Shown here one piece after another: positions 1 through 8,641 of a stretch of 64,000 nt of DNA (within the stretch, counting starts at the first letter, position 1; every line of letters starts with the position of its first letter). The notes under the pieces are model-generated. The model saw only the letters and a program-made list of their open reading frames with translations, was not told the origin of the DNA and made no database searches. Made by a program: the position numbers and the translations under genes. The DNA is from CAZMXP01 sp964570285 (GTDB lineage: Bacteria > Planctomycetota > PLA2), in assembly GCA_964570285.1 (NCBI GenBank), contig CAZMXP010000013.1, positions 1 through 64,000 on the forward strand, written 5' to 3'.

Positions 1-882
1 GCCGCCGGGGCGCAGGCCGTCGCCCAGGCTGAAGCTGACGTCGTACTCGCGCATGATGTCGCAGATCTCGTCGAAGTGCTCGTACATCGGGTTTTCCCTG
101 CCGTGCACGAGCATCCACTTGGCGAGCAGCGAGCCGCCGCGCGAGACGATGCCGATGAGCCGGTTCCGGATCAGCGGCAGGTGCGCCCGCCGCACTCCCG
201 CGTGGATCGTGAAGTAGTCGACCCCCTGCTTCGCCTGGTGCTCGATCTCGTCGAGGATGATCCGCGGCGTCAGGTCCTCGATCCGGCGTCCGAGGATCAT
301 CGAGTAGATCGGCACCGTCCCGATCGGCACGGTGGATGTCGCGAGGATCGCCTCCCGGCACTCGTCCAGATTGCCTCCGGTCGAGAGGTCCATCACCGTG
401 TCGGCGCCCCAGCGCTCCGCCCAGCGCAGCTTCTCCACCTCCTCGTCGGTGCCGCTGCTGACCGGCGACGCGCCCATGTTGGCGTTGACCTTCGTGCGGC
501 TCGCGCGCCCGATCGCCATCGGGTCCAGGCGGTGGCGCAGGTGCACGCGGTTGGCGGGGATGATCATCCGCCCCGCGGCGACCTCGTCGCGCACCTGTTC
601 GGCCGTCAGGTGGCGCTCCCGCTCGGCGACGCGTCGCATCTCCGGCGTCACGAGGCCGAGGCGCGCCGACTCGAGCTGCGTCGTGCTCCCCGCCGCGCCG
701 GACGGCGGCCGGAAGTCCCACGCGCTCTTCGCCGACGGCAGGGGCATGCCCGGCGTGTCGGGCGAGGCATACGCGTAGGGGCCGCCGACGTCCGCCTTCC
801 GCGCGAAGCTGCCCGGGGTCGTTCCCTGGCGCTGCGAAGAGGGGTTGGCCGCACCCTGGAGCGGGAGGGGGAAGTCGCTCAT
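1..882 (-). CDS. thiC: Phosphomethylpyrimidine synthase ThiC, N-terminal part (cut by window edge)
   Basis: ThiC is a radical-SAM enzyme that rearranges 5-aminoimidazole ribotide into the hydroxymethylpyrimidine phosphate moiety of thiamine. The 294 visible residues start at an ATG at 882 (MSDFPLPLQG). They contain characteristic ThiC blocks: RTKVNANMGASPVSSG, MDLSTGG, TVPIYS, VDYFTIHAGV, LAKWMLVHGRENP and, at the edge, YDVSFSLGDGLRPG. The C-terminal CxxCxxxxC cluster motif lies outside the window. The start is 18 nt from the stop of the upstream VWA gene, so thiC reads as the last visible gene of the MoxR/VWA operon. There is no room in that gap for a TPP riboswitch. Identification is secure; regulation is inferred. 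Confidence 0.95.
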   Translation of the reverse strand, partial: MSDFPLPLQGAANPSSQRQGTTPGSFARKADVGGPYAYASPDTPGMPLPSAKSAWDFRPPSGAAGSTTQLESARLGLVTPEMRRVAERERHLTAEQVRDEVAAGRMIIPANRVHLRHRLDPMAIGRASRTKVNANMGASPVSSGTDEEVEKLRWAERWGADTVMDLSTGGNLDECREAILATSTVPIGTVPIYSMILGRRIEDLTPRIILDEIEHQAKQGVDYFTIHAGVRRAHLPLIRNRLIGIVSRGGSLLAKWMLVHGRENPMYEHFDEICDIMREYDVSFSLGDGLRPGG

Positions 883-900
883 CGCCTTATCGTAGGACGC

Positions 901-3735
901 TCAGCGCTTTCTTCTCGATTTCTCTTTGGCGCGGTCAAGCAGGCCCCGCAACCCCGCCTGCCCGTGCGGCGGGGGAGGCCGGGGGGGCCCGGGGGGGCGC
1001 AGCGAAGCGGAGTCCCCCCCGGACGAACCAGTGGGCCCGGGGGGGAGCCCGTCGCCCGCTTCGCGGGCTATGGGCTCCGAGGGGCGCAGCGAAGCGGAGT
1101 CCCCCCCGGACAAATCTGCGGGCCCGGGGGGTACGGGCGCGGCAGCCCTCCAGAACCGCGAGAGGCGCGGCAGCTTCGGCAGCCGCAGGCGCGCAGGCCT
1201 CAGATCGAGGCGACGGACCGCGATCTCGAGCAGCAGCAGCAGCAGCGCCGCGAGGGCGAAGGGCGTCGCCAGCGGGACGACGCCGCGTCCGGTGCGGTCG
1301 CCCGCGACCAGTTGCGCGAGCGTCGGCTCCATCGCGCCCCCGGTGATGCCGGTGATCCGCTGGAGCGTCTTCTCGCCCTCGCGCGGGTCGCGGCGCGGTT
1401 CGAACTCCGGCGAGTAGGGCAGCGTGACCGGGGGCACGCGCAGCAGCGCGCCGTCGGCGGTGCGGATCGTCGGGCGGTAGCTGCCGGTTGACGTCAGCGG
1501 CACTCTCGCCCGCAGCCGCCGCTCCCCGATGCGGACGAGCGGCGCGCGGACCGCCTCGCCGCCCGGGCCGAGCACGACCGCCTCGAGCCCCGCGAGCAGC
1601 GCCTCGCGCCCCTCCTCGACCTCGACGGTGAGCAGCGCCTCGTGCCCCTCCCGCCGCAGAGACGCGAAGAGCTCGCCGCCCGCCTCGGTACCCGCGAGCC
1701 AGCGCGCGAGCGTCGAGACCAACCCCCCGTACCCCTGCCACGTCGCCCACTCGCCGCTGAGATCCCCGTCCACCTCGCAGAGCAGCGCCGCGGACCGGCC
1801 GAGCCCGCACTGCCAGAAGGCGAGCAGCGGCGCCTTCTGGTCGTCGCGGGTCTCCAGCGCCGTCGCCGCGCCCGGCTTGGCGTAGGCGATCGAGTAGCCG
1901 TCGACCGGGGGGCAGTCGAGGTGCTGCAAGTCGCCGATCGCGACGATGTCGGGGTAGAGCGTCAGCTCGGTCCTCGCCTCGACGATCGACGAGCGCGCGA
2001 CCTGGATCGTCTCCTGCGCGAAGAGGCGCGGCAGGTCGGCCGGATCCTGCGTGAAGAAGATGCGCCCGCCCCCGAGCGTGGCGATGTGCGTGAGGAGCGC
2101 GGCGTCGCTGTCGCTGTCGGTGCCGAGGCCGATCACCGAGACGGTGACGCCCGCCTTGACGAGTTTCGGCACGAAGGTCGCGTAGTCGTCGGGCTCCTCG
2201 CTGTCGGCGGCGTCGGCGAAGAGGACGATGTGCTTGTTGGCCTGCGTGGCGCCCGCGAGTTCCCGCGCGGCGGCGTGCAGCGCCTCGCCGACATAGATGC
2301 CGCCGCCCATCGATTCGATCGTGCGGACGCGCGAGATGATCCCGCCCTTGCCCTCGGCGGAGGTGAGCGGCACGACGGTGTGCGCCTCCGAGTCGACCGC
2401 GAGGACCGCGACGCTGTCGATGCGGCCCAGGAGTTCGACCGCCGCGACCGCGCCGAGATTGGCAAGGTCCATCTTGGTCTGGCCGGAAGGGACCATGACC
2501 GCCATCGACCCCGACCGGTCGAGCGCGATCGCCATCGCGAGGGCGAACTTGCGCTGCTCCTGCCGGATCTCCATCGAGACGGGCAGGACCTCCTCGACGG
2601 GCGTCTTGTGGTATCCGCCCGGCCCGAAGGACGCTCGGCCGCCGGTCAAGAGCAGCCCGCCGCCCGCATCGCGCACGAACGACGCGAGCGCCGCCATCGA
2701 GCCCGCCGGGAGATCCTGCGCGGGGACGTTTTCGAGGAGCACCGCACGGAACCCGTCGAGGGCGTCGGGGGCGAGCGGCGCCCGTTCCGGCCCCACGACC
2801 GTGATGTCGAGGCCCGCGGCGCCGAGCGATTTCGTCAACCGGTCCTCCCGCCCCCGCGGCGTGATCGCGAGCAGGCGGAAGGCCCCCTCCACGCGCACGA
2901 CGCCCCGGGCCCGGTTGTTCTCGGGCGTGCGGTCGGCAACGTCCGGCACTTCGACCTCGTAGGTGTGGAGGCCCGGCAGAGCGAGCAGATCGCGCAGCAC
3001 GATGCGGTTCAGCCCCTGCCGCAGCAGGCGCGTTCCCTCCGCGACGACCGCGCCGTCGCGCAGCAGGCGCACCGGCACCTCGCCCGGCTGCTCCGCGCGG
3101 ATCCACGCGGAGAAGCGGAAGGGCTCGCCCGCGGCGACGACCCCGGGCAGGGCCACCTCCTCGACCGCGACCGCCTCGCCTCCCGGCCGGCGCGCCGGGT
3201 AGGCGTCGATCCGGATGCCGCGCCTGAGCGCCTCGCGCGCGGCGACGAGCGGGTCCCCGCCGGTCGACTCGCCGTCCGAGAAGAGCACGAGCGAGCCCTG
3301 CCGCCCCCCGGGAACGAGCGCGAGCGCCGTCTCGATCGCGTTGCCCAGATCGCTTCCCTCGCGGTCCACGGTGCGGATCGGCGGCCGGTAGCGCGCCCCG
3401 GACTCAGGCAGCCATTCGATCGCCGCCCCGCGTCCGAAGACGACCATGCCGATCCGGTCCCCCCGCTGCGCGGCGCCCCCGAGCGTCCCGCAGATCTCCT
3501 CGACGCGCGCCAGCGTCTCCGGGGGGACCGAGCGCGACAGGTCGGCGACGAGCAGGAAGTCGCGCCCCTCCTCCGCCCCCCGACGGTAGGGCCGCGCGAG
3601 CAGCACGGCGAGGGCAAGCAGCACCATCCCGCGCAACGCGACCACGAGCGCGTTGCCGTGCAGGAAGCGCCGCCGCAGCGCGAGCAGCACGACAGCGACC
3701 AGCAGCAGCGCTTCGGGGGCGAGCAGGCGGATCAT
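901..3735 (-). CDS. Membrane protein with two von Willebrand A domains and a glutamine-amidotransferase-like region
   Basis: 944 residues from an ATG at 3735, whose ATGA overlaps the stop of the preceding gene. Two membrane segments lie near residues 5-48. VWA domain 1 follows with the MIDAS motif DLSRS (about 65-69). Next is a CARDB/GATase-1-like stretch (AVLLENVPAQ, GGGLLLTGG). VWA domain 2 has an intact MIDAS (LDRSGSM, near 405) and ends in a metal-site-like loop. A last membrane helix sits near 808-832, followed by a Pro/Gly/Ser-rich tail with two copies of SGGDSASLRP. VWA proteins of this layout accompany MoxR ATPases and probably act in envelope protein assembly or as chaperone partners; the substrate is unknown. 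It overlaps its upstream neighbour by 4 nt and precedes thiC by 18 nt. Confidence 0.85.
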   Translation of the reverse strand: MIRLLAPEALLLVAVVLLALRRRFLHGNALVVALRGMVLLALAVLLARPYRRGAEEGRDFLLVADLSRSVPPETLARVEEICGTLGGAAQRGDRIGMVVFGRGAAIEWLPESGARYRPPIRTVDREGSDLGNAIETALALVPGGRQGSLVLFSDGESTGGDPLVAAREALRRGIRIDAYPARRPGGEAVAVEEVALPGVVAAGEPFRFSAWIRAEQPGEVPVRLLRDGAVVAEGTRLLRQGLNRIVLRDLLALPGLHTYEVEVPDVADRTPENNRARGVVRVEGAFRLLAITPRGREDRLTKSLGAAGLDITVVGPERAPLAPDALDGFRAVLLENVPAQDLPAGSMAALASFVRDAGGGLLLTGGRASFGPGGYHKTPVEEVLPVSMEIRQEQRKFALAMAIALDRSGSMAVMVPSGQTKMDLANLGAVAAVELLGRIDSVAVLAVDSEAHTVVPLTSAEGKGGIISRVRTIESMGGGIYVGEALHAAARELAGATQANKHIVLFADAADSEEPDDYATFVPKLVKAGVTVSVIGLGTDSDSDAALLTHIATLGGGRIFFTQDPADLPRLFAQETIQVARSSIVEARTELTLYPDIVAIGDLQHLDCPPVDGYSIAYAKPGAATALETRDDQKAPLLAFWQCGLGRSAALLCEVDGDLSGEWATWQGYGGLVSTLARWLAGTEAGGELFASLRREGHEALLTVEVEEGREALLAGLEAVVLGPGGEAVRAPLVRIGERRLRARVPLTSTGSYRPTIRTADGALLRVPPVTLPYSPEFEPRRDPREGEKTLQRITGITGGAMEPTLAQLVAGDRTGRGVVPLATPFALAALLLLLLEIAVRRLDLRPARLRLPKLPRLSRFWRAAAPVPPGPADLSGGDSASLRPSEPIAREAGDGLPPGPTGSSGGDSASLRPPGPPRPPPPHGQAGLRGLLDRAKEKSRRKR
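994..1131. repeat. In-frame 87-bp-period direct repeat with central hairpin, in the VWA gene tail
   Basis: Bases 994-1024 and 1081-1111 are identical over 31 nt (core GCGCAGCGAAGCGGAGT followed by seven C). The similarity continues into a GGGCCCGGGGGG block (to 1044 and 1131). The period is 87 nt, which keeps frame and gives the protein two SGGDSASLRP copies. Between the copies is the hairpin GCCCGC-TTC-GCGGGC (1054-1068). The composition resembles an intergenic palindromic repeat captured by a gene end. Confidence 0.8.
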
Positions 3736-5477
3736 GCCCCCCTCCCGAGCAGGTACCAGTCGGTCGCAAGCACGAGGAGGAGCAGCAGCGCGAGCAGTTG
3801 CGCCTCGATCCCCTCCCGACCGTCCACGCCGGCGGCCGCGCCCTCCTCCGTGGCGGCGACGCTCCGCTCCTCCGCGCCGGTCAGGTCGGACTCGCTCCCG
3901 TCGACGAAGCAGACGGCGAAGCGCGCCACCTCCCGTTCGCCCTCGGTCAGCCGGTACTCCCCCGGGCGGGCCGCCGCGAAGGTCGCCACGCGAAAGCCCC
4001 GCGCACGCTCGACGCTCCCGTCGGGGGCGTGCAGTTCCAGATCGGCTACGCGCTCGCCGCCGCCGGGGCGGTAGCGCAGCGTCTCGCCGAGGCGCACGTT
4101 CACCTCCTCCGGCCCCGGCATGCGCTGCCGCGCCAGCGCGCAGAGGTTCGAGAAGAGGATCGGCCAGTCCGGCGACGACGGCAGGTTCGTGCGCGCCGGA
4201 TCGAGGTTGAGCCGGTATCGCACCCCGGTCTCCTCCTCCTCCTCCGACAACAGCGCCGCCTCCCCGGCGAGCAGCAGCGGCAGACCCGGCAGTGCCGACC
4301 GCCCCGCCCCCCAGACGACCCCTTCCAGCGTCACGCCGTCGAGCAGCGGATGGCGCCGTTCGAGCAGATAGGGGCCGATCCAGTCGTCGCGCTCCGCGCC
4401 GGGCGCGATCGGCTCCAGCACGACCTCGATGCAACCCGGCCGCATCGCCCCGGCAGCCCCCGTCACCACCAGATGCGCCCCTCCGCGATCGGGCACGACC
4501 GCCACGTCGCGCATCGCCGCCGCCACCTCCCGGAAGCGCAGCAGGGCGGCCGTCTCGGCCGGGAGATCGGCGCACACACCCACCACGCGCGACGGCTCCG
4601 GCAAGAGCAGCACCGCATTGTCGATCGGGAGCGCGTCGGCCCCGATCTCCGCGCGCAGCGCGCGGCCCGGCAGCGGGTCCGGGAGCGAGAGGTGGACCGG
4701 CTTGCCCGGCTCGACCGAGAGACGACTTTCCGCCACGGCTCCCTCCCCGCCCGAGAGCCGCAGCGTGGTCTCGACGGGCAGCCCTCCCCAGGCGGCGACG
4801 CTCAGGTGGATGCGCCCCTCCGCGCGCCGCGCGGAGAGAATGGCCGCGTTGCCCGCGGCGCGTCCGAAGGCCTGCAACTCGGCGGCCGGAGGACAGGTCG
4901 CAAGCCCGCGATCGGTGAGGAAGAGCAGGCGCCCACCTTCCGCCGCGAGTTCGCGCCCGAGGTGCAGGGCCGGCGCGAAGTCGTGGGTGGGAGACTCCGG
5001 TGTCCATCGCGCGACCGCTTCGCGGGCGATCGGGAGGGGGGCGCGGGGGCCGGCCACCACCTCCGGTCGCAAGCCCGTCAGGATGACCGTCGCGGCGCTG
5101 CCGCCGGGCAGCGCCGCGAGCCGCTCCCGCGCGAAGTCGCGCGCGCGATCCGCCGCGCTCCGGCCCTCCGCGATCGCGCCCATCGATGCGGAGTCGTCGA
5201 GCACGAGCACGAGGTGGGGGAGCCTCCTGTCCGCGCCGAATGTGAGGCCGGCGACCAGCAACGAAAGCAGCAGCGCCGCCGCGATTTCGAGCCAGAGGCT
5301 CGCCGTCGAGCGCAGCGGCGCGCGCCGCCGCCCCGAGTCCGCCGCAAGGCGGTCCTCCGCGAAGAGAAACAACCCCGCGACGCGCCGCTCCCTCAGTCGG
5401 CGCCGGAACATGTGCAACGCGACGACCGCGGGAACCGCCAGCAGCGCGAGCAAGCCGAGCGGCGCGGAGAGTCCCAT
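3732..5477 (-). CDS. BatA-type membrane protein with VWA domain
   Basis: 581 residues from an ATG at 5477. The N-terminus is BatA-like: a membrane helix (LLALLAVPAVVALHMF, 8-23) followed by an Arg-rich turn, then a second helix near 60-82. A VWA domain carries the MIDAS motif DDSAS (about 94). The middle is a periplasmic-type beta-rich region, and a final helix (LLALLLLLVLATDWYLL) lies at the C-terminus. The gene starts inside the stop codon of the DUF58 gene (TGATG) and its own stop overlaps the next VWA gene (ATGA), so the three are translationally coupled. In characterised systems BatA-like proteins sit in the cytoplasmic membrane with VWA domains exposed and work with MoxR and DUF58 partners. 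The exact function here is unknown. Confidence 0.85.
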   Translation of the reverse strand: MGLSAPLGLLALLAVPAVVALHMFRRRLRERRVAGLFLFAEDRLAADSGRRRAPLRSTASLWLEIAAALLLSLLVAGLTFGADRRLPHLVLVLDDSASMGAIAEGRSAADRARDFARERLAALPGGSAATVILTGLRPEVVAGPRAPLPIAREAVARWTPESPTHDFAPALHLGRELAAEGGRLLFLTDRGLATCPPAAELQAFGRAAGNAAILSARRAEGRIHLSVAAWGGLPVETTLRLSGGEGAVAESRLSVEPGKPVHLSLPDPLPGRALRAEIGADALPIDNAVLLLPEPSRVVGVCADLPAETAALLRFREVAAAMRDVAVVPDRGGAHLVVTGAAGAMRPGCIEVVLEPIAPGAERDDWIGPYLLERRHPLLDGVTLEGVVWGAGRSALPGLPLLLAGEAALLSEEEEETGVRYRLNLDPARTNLPSSPDWPILFSNLCALARQRMPGPEEVNVRLGETLRYRPGGGERVADLELHAPDGSVERARGFRVATFAAARPGEYRLTEGEREVARFAVCFVDGSESDLTGAEERSVAATEEGAAAGVDGREGIEAQLLALLLLLVLATDWYLLGRGA

Positions 5478-6235
5478 CAACGCGCCTCCAGGACGCCCTG
5501 CGGCAGCAGGGCGTGCCGGAACATGGCCTCGGGCGCCGCCGCCGCCACGAGCGCGTAGGCGCCGCCCGCCGAGCGCACGGCGCGCTCGACCGAGCCGCGC
5601 AGCCGGGCGAGGCGCTCCTTGTATCGCGCGATCGCCGGCGCCTCGAGATCGAGGTCGAGGCGATCCTCGCCCTCGATGTCGACCAGCGTCCGCAACCCCT
5701 CGCGCGTCGGTTCGAGCTCCCACGGATCGAGAAGCTGGAGCACGCAGATGCGGGCCGCGCCCGACGCGAAGCGGCGGATGAGCGGCGCGGGATCCTCGGC
5801 GAAGAGGAAGTCCGAGATCCAGACGCGCAGAGCCCGAGGCGTGAAGGGGGCGAGCGGCAGCGCGCCCCCCGCGCCCCCCAGCCTTCGCACGCCGCCGGCG
5901 TCGCGGCGGCACCAGTGGGCGATCGCCTCCGCGAGATCGGCGAGCGCCTGCCCCTTGGCGGCCGTCACGCCCATGCGGCGCGACGGGTCGACCCAGAGGT
6001 CGACGCGGGGGGCGACCTCCTCGCGGTAGAGGCGGATGTTGAGTTCGTCGGTGCGCGCGTAGGCGCGCCAGTCGACGCGGCGCAGGTCGTCGCCGGGCAC
6101 ATAGTCGCGGAACTCCATGAACTCGAGCGACGCGCCGATCCCCCGTCCGCGGTGCGCGCCCGCCCGGCCGCGCAGCGGCTCGCGCGGCAGCGCGAACCGG
6201 TAGCGGAGCGCGGCCGCGGCGCACTCAGCGCGCAC
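5477..6235 (-). CDS. DUF58 domain protein
   Basis: 252 residues from a GTG at 6235, inside the end of the permease gene. It has the DUF58 hallmark block FRDYVPGDDLRRVDWRAYAR followed by LNIRLYREE. DUF58 proteins are a degenerate VWA-like family found next to MoxR ATPases and VWA membrane proteins. They are thought to be adaptor or substrate-handling partners of MoxR. The protein has no membrane helix, so it is expected in the cytoplasm. Its place between an ABC exporter and two VWA proteins fits a MoxR-dependent membrane complex. Family assignment is strong; role is inferred. Confidence 0.9.
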   Translation of the reverse strand: MRAECAAAALRYRFALPREPLRGRAGAHRGRGIGASLEFMEFRDYVPGDDLRRVDWRAYARTDELNIRLYREEVAPRVDLWVDPSRRMGVTAAKGQALADLAEAIAHWCRRDAGGVRRLGGAGGALPLAPFTPRALRVWISDFLFAEDPAPLIRRFASGAARICVLQLLDPWELEPTREGLRTLVDIEGEDRLDLDLEAPAIARYKERLARLRGSVERAVRSAGGAYALVAAAAPEAMFRHALLPQGVLEAR

Positions 6236-7703
6236 GGAGCCGGCGCTCCTTCGAGGCCTGCATGACCTCGGTGATGCCCGAGACCATCGACGGCAGCGTG
6301 AGCAGCAGCGCGATGCCGGCGAGGATCCCGACGGCGATGATGCTGCCCTTCGAACGGCTCCCGACCTCCGCCGCCGTCCAGATCGGATTCATCAGGTGGC
6401 CGTAGTGCCACTGCCGTATCCCGGGACCGCTGAACGCGTCGAAAATCACCGGGACGACGCTGCCGCCGGCGACGAGGAAGGGCAGCAGCGAGCGCGCGAG
6501 CCATGTGCGCTGCGGCGTCGGGGCGAGCAGCGAGCGGAGCAGGCGACCCGCCGCGCCGAAAAGGAGCAGATAGAGCCAGAGCAGCAGCGCGACCCTTCCC
6601 TCGAGGAGCCGGACCGTGTCGCCCGCCATCCACCAGGGGTAGAGGTGCGCCCCGGCCAGACCGAGGATCGCGAGCAGCATCGCGAAGACGACTCCCCGGC
6701 CGCCGCCCGGCAGGAAGGGCGCCGAGAGGAGGGCGAGCAGCGGGGAGCGCGGCACGAGCGTCCGCACCCGCGGCGAGAGGGTCGGCACCTCGGTCACGGC
6801 GAAGACGACGAAGAGGAAGAGGACCGCGGCCGCGATCGAGGAGTAGCCGGGCCCGATCGCGGAGGCCGACCGGGCCGGCAGCGTGAGCGCGATCCAGACG
6901 AATCCGCCGAGCAGCGCGAGCAGCGCGAGCACGCGGAAGCGCGTCGAGCGGTTCTCGTAGGGGTGCGAGAGGAAGCTCGCGGCGATCATCGCCGAGAGCG
7001 CGATCGTGAGCAGCACGGGAAGGCTGAGCCCGCCGAGCACGATCCCGACGTGCCCCCCGCTGACGGCGCGCTCGATGACGCGGTGCAGTTCGCCCATGCC
7101 GATGAGAAGGCCGAGCGTGAGGAAGCCGAGGCCCGCCGTCGTGAAGAGGTGCGGCAGCGCGCGGAAGCGGGGCGAGAAGGAGGCGGCGCCGAGGGCGACG
7201 CTGACCGAGGTCGCGGTGAGGCATCCGAGGATCGCGAGCAGCAGGAAGAAGGCGATCGTCGGGACGTCGACCCCGCGCAGCAGGAAGGTCAGCGCGAGCA
7301 GCGGCGCCAGCATCGACAGGAAGAGCATGAACTGCATCAGCGCCGCGAGCAGCTTGCCGCGCACGATCGCGCCGGGGGTCAGGTGCGTGAGCAGCAGGTG
7401 CTCGACGGTGCCGGCCGTGACCTCGGCGCGCGTGGACAGGAAGGCCTGGAAGGGCACGACGAGGAAGGCGACGACCGCGAGCGCGCTCAGCGTCGCGACG
7501 AAGGCGTCGCGGCCGGTGCCGGTGCCGCCGTGCGGTCCTGCGGCGGCGACGACGAGCCCGATGACGAAGATCGCGGCGACGGCGAGCGCGAGCGTCGCGA
7601 CGAAGAGGCGGCTGTTGAGCGCCTGCTGGATCTCGCGCACGAGGATCGCGTTCGCCCGGTCGAGCAGGCGCTCGCCGCGGGTCGGCGCGGCTTCGTCGCT
7701 CAC
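6225..7703 (-). CDS. ABC-2 type transporter permease
   Basis: 492 residues from a GTG at 7703 (GTGA overlap with the ATPase gene). The sequence alternates long hydrophobic helices, about ten to twelve of them, starting with LFVATLALAVAAIFVIGLVV. The first half has the ABC-2 pattern of a helix pair followed by a polar loop (VPFQAFLSTRAEVTAGTVEHLLLTHL), as in exporter permeases of the gliding/Nos type. It is about twice the usual 250-residue length, so it may be a fused pair of half-permeases. It surely partners the ATPase directly upstream; the cargo is unknown. The C-terminus overlaps the start of the DUF58 gene by 11 nt. Confidence 0.85.
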   Translation of the reverse strand: MSDEAAPTRGERLLDRANAILVREIQQALNSRLFVATLALAVAAIFVIGLVVAAAGPHGGTGTGRDAFVATLSALAVVAFLVVPFQAFLSTRAEVTAGTVEHLLLTHLTPGAIVRGKLLAALMQFMLFLSMLAPLLALTFLLRGVDVPTIAFFLLLAILGCLTATSVSVALGAASFSPRFRALPHLFTTAGLGFLTLGLLIGMGELHRVIERAVSGGHVGIVLGGLSLPVLLTIALSAMIAASFLSHPYENRSTRFRVLALLALLGGFVWIALTLPARSASAIGPGYSSIAAAVLFLFVVFAVTEVPTLSPRVRTLVPRSPLLALLSAPFLPGGGRGVVFAMLLAILGLAGAHLYPWWMAGDTVRLLEGRVALLLWLYLLLFGAAGRLLRSLLAPTPQRTWLARSLLPFLVAGGSVVPVIFDAFSGPGIRQWHYGHLMNPIWTAAEVGSRSKGSIIAVGILAGIALLLTLPSMVSGITEVMQASKERRLRAR

Positions 7704-8641
7704 TGGAGCCCCCCGCGGGTCGTGCGCATGAAGATCTCCTCGAGGTCGGTCTCCTGCTGCCGGAACTCGACGATCGGGATGCCCGCCCCGACCGCCCGCG
7801 CGAGCAGCGCCGCGAGCTCCTGCTCGTCGCCGCCGAAGTCGAAGTCGAGGTGGCCCCCCGTGCCGTCGAGCGCGGCGACGTGGGGCTGCGTCAGGAAGAA
7901 GCGGCGCGCGGCCTCCTCGTCGCCGAGGTGGCGCACGTGGACGGCGCGCTGGACCTGCACCTCCCTCGCGATCGCTTCCAGCGTGCCGGCCGCGCGCCGC
8001 CTGCCCTGCTCGATGACGATGACGCCATGGCAGCTCTCCGACAGCTCCGAGAGGATGTGGCTCGAGATCAGGATGCCCTTGCCCGACGCGGAGAGCTCGC
8101 GCAGCAGCTCGCGGAACTCGATGCGCGCGTGCGGGTCGAGCCCCGCCGCCGGCTCGTCGAGGATGAGCAGCTTCGGGTCGTGGACGAGGGTCTTCGCAAG
8201 ATGCAGCCGCTGCCCCATGCCCTTGCTGAGCGCGGTCGCCGGGCGATGGCGGAACTCGAGCAGCCCGCAGAAGGAGGCGACGCTGCGCACCGTGTCGAGG
8301 CGCCGCTTCCCGCGAAGCCCGTAGGCGCGCGCGAAGAAATCGAGGAACTCGATCACATCGAGGTTCGCGTAGGGGAGGAAGGTGTCGGACATGAAGCCGA
8401 TCTGCGCGCGGGCGTGGCGCGGCTCGACGAGCACCGAGCGCCCGTCCACGCGCGCATCCCCGCGGTCGGGCAGGTCGAGCGTCGCGAGCATGCGCATCGT
8501 CGTCGTCTTGCCGGCGCCGTTCGGGCCGATGAAGCCGTAGATCTGCCCCGACTCCATCGCGAAGGACAGGTCGTCCACCGCGACGAGATCGCCGTAGCGG
8601 CGCGTCAGCCCAAGGACCTCGAGCAGCGGGCTACTCAACAA
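7700..8641 (-). CDS. ABC transporter ATP-binding protein
   Basis: 313 residues from a TTG at 8641; a second in-frame TTG follows directly, so the exact start is uncertain by one codon. Walker A is GPNGAGKTT (39-47), the signature is LSKGMGQRL, Walker B is LLILDEPAAGLDP, and the H-loop is SSHILSEL. The C-terminal third is the extension typical of CcmA-type exporter ATPases. It hydrolyses ATP to drive the permease encoded immediately downstream. It overlaps both neighbours, 11 nt with the preceding membrane protein and 4 nt with the permease, which indicates one operon. Confidence 0.93.
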   Translation of the reverse strand: MLSSPLLEVLGLTRRYGDLVAVDDLSFAMESGQIYGFIGPNGAGKTTTMRMLATLDLPDRGDARVDGRSVLVEPRHARAQIGFMSDTFLPYANLDVIEFLDFFARAYGLRGKRRLDTVRSVASFCGLLEFRHRPATALSKGMGQRLHLAKTLVHDPKLLILDEPAAGLDPHARIEFRELLRELSASGKGILISSHILSELSESCHGVIVIEQGRRRAAGTLEAIAREVQVQRAVHVRHLGDEEAARRFFLTQPHVAALDGTGGHLDFDFGGDEQELAALLARAVGAGIPIVEFRQQETDLEEIFMRTTRGGLQ

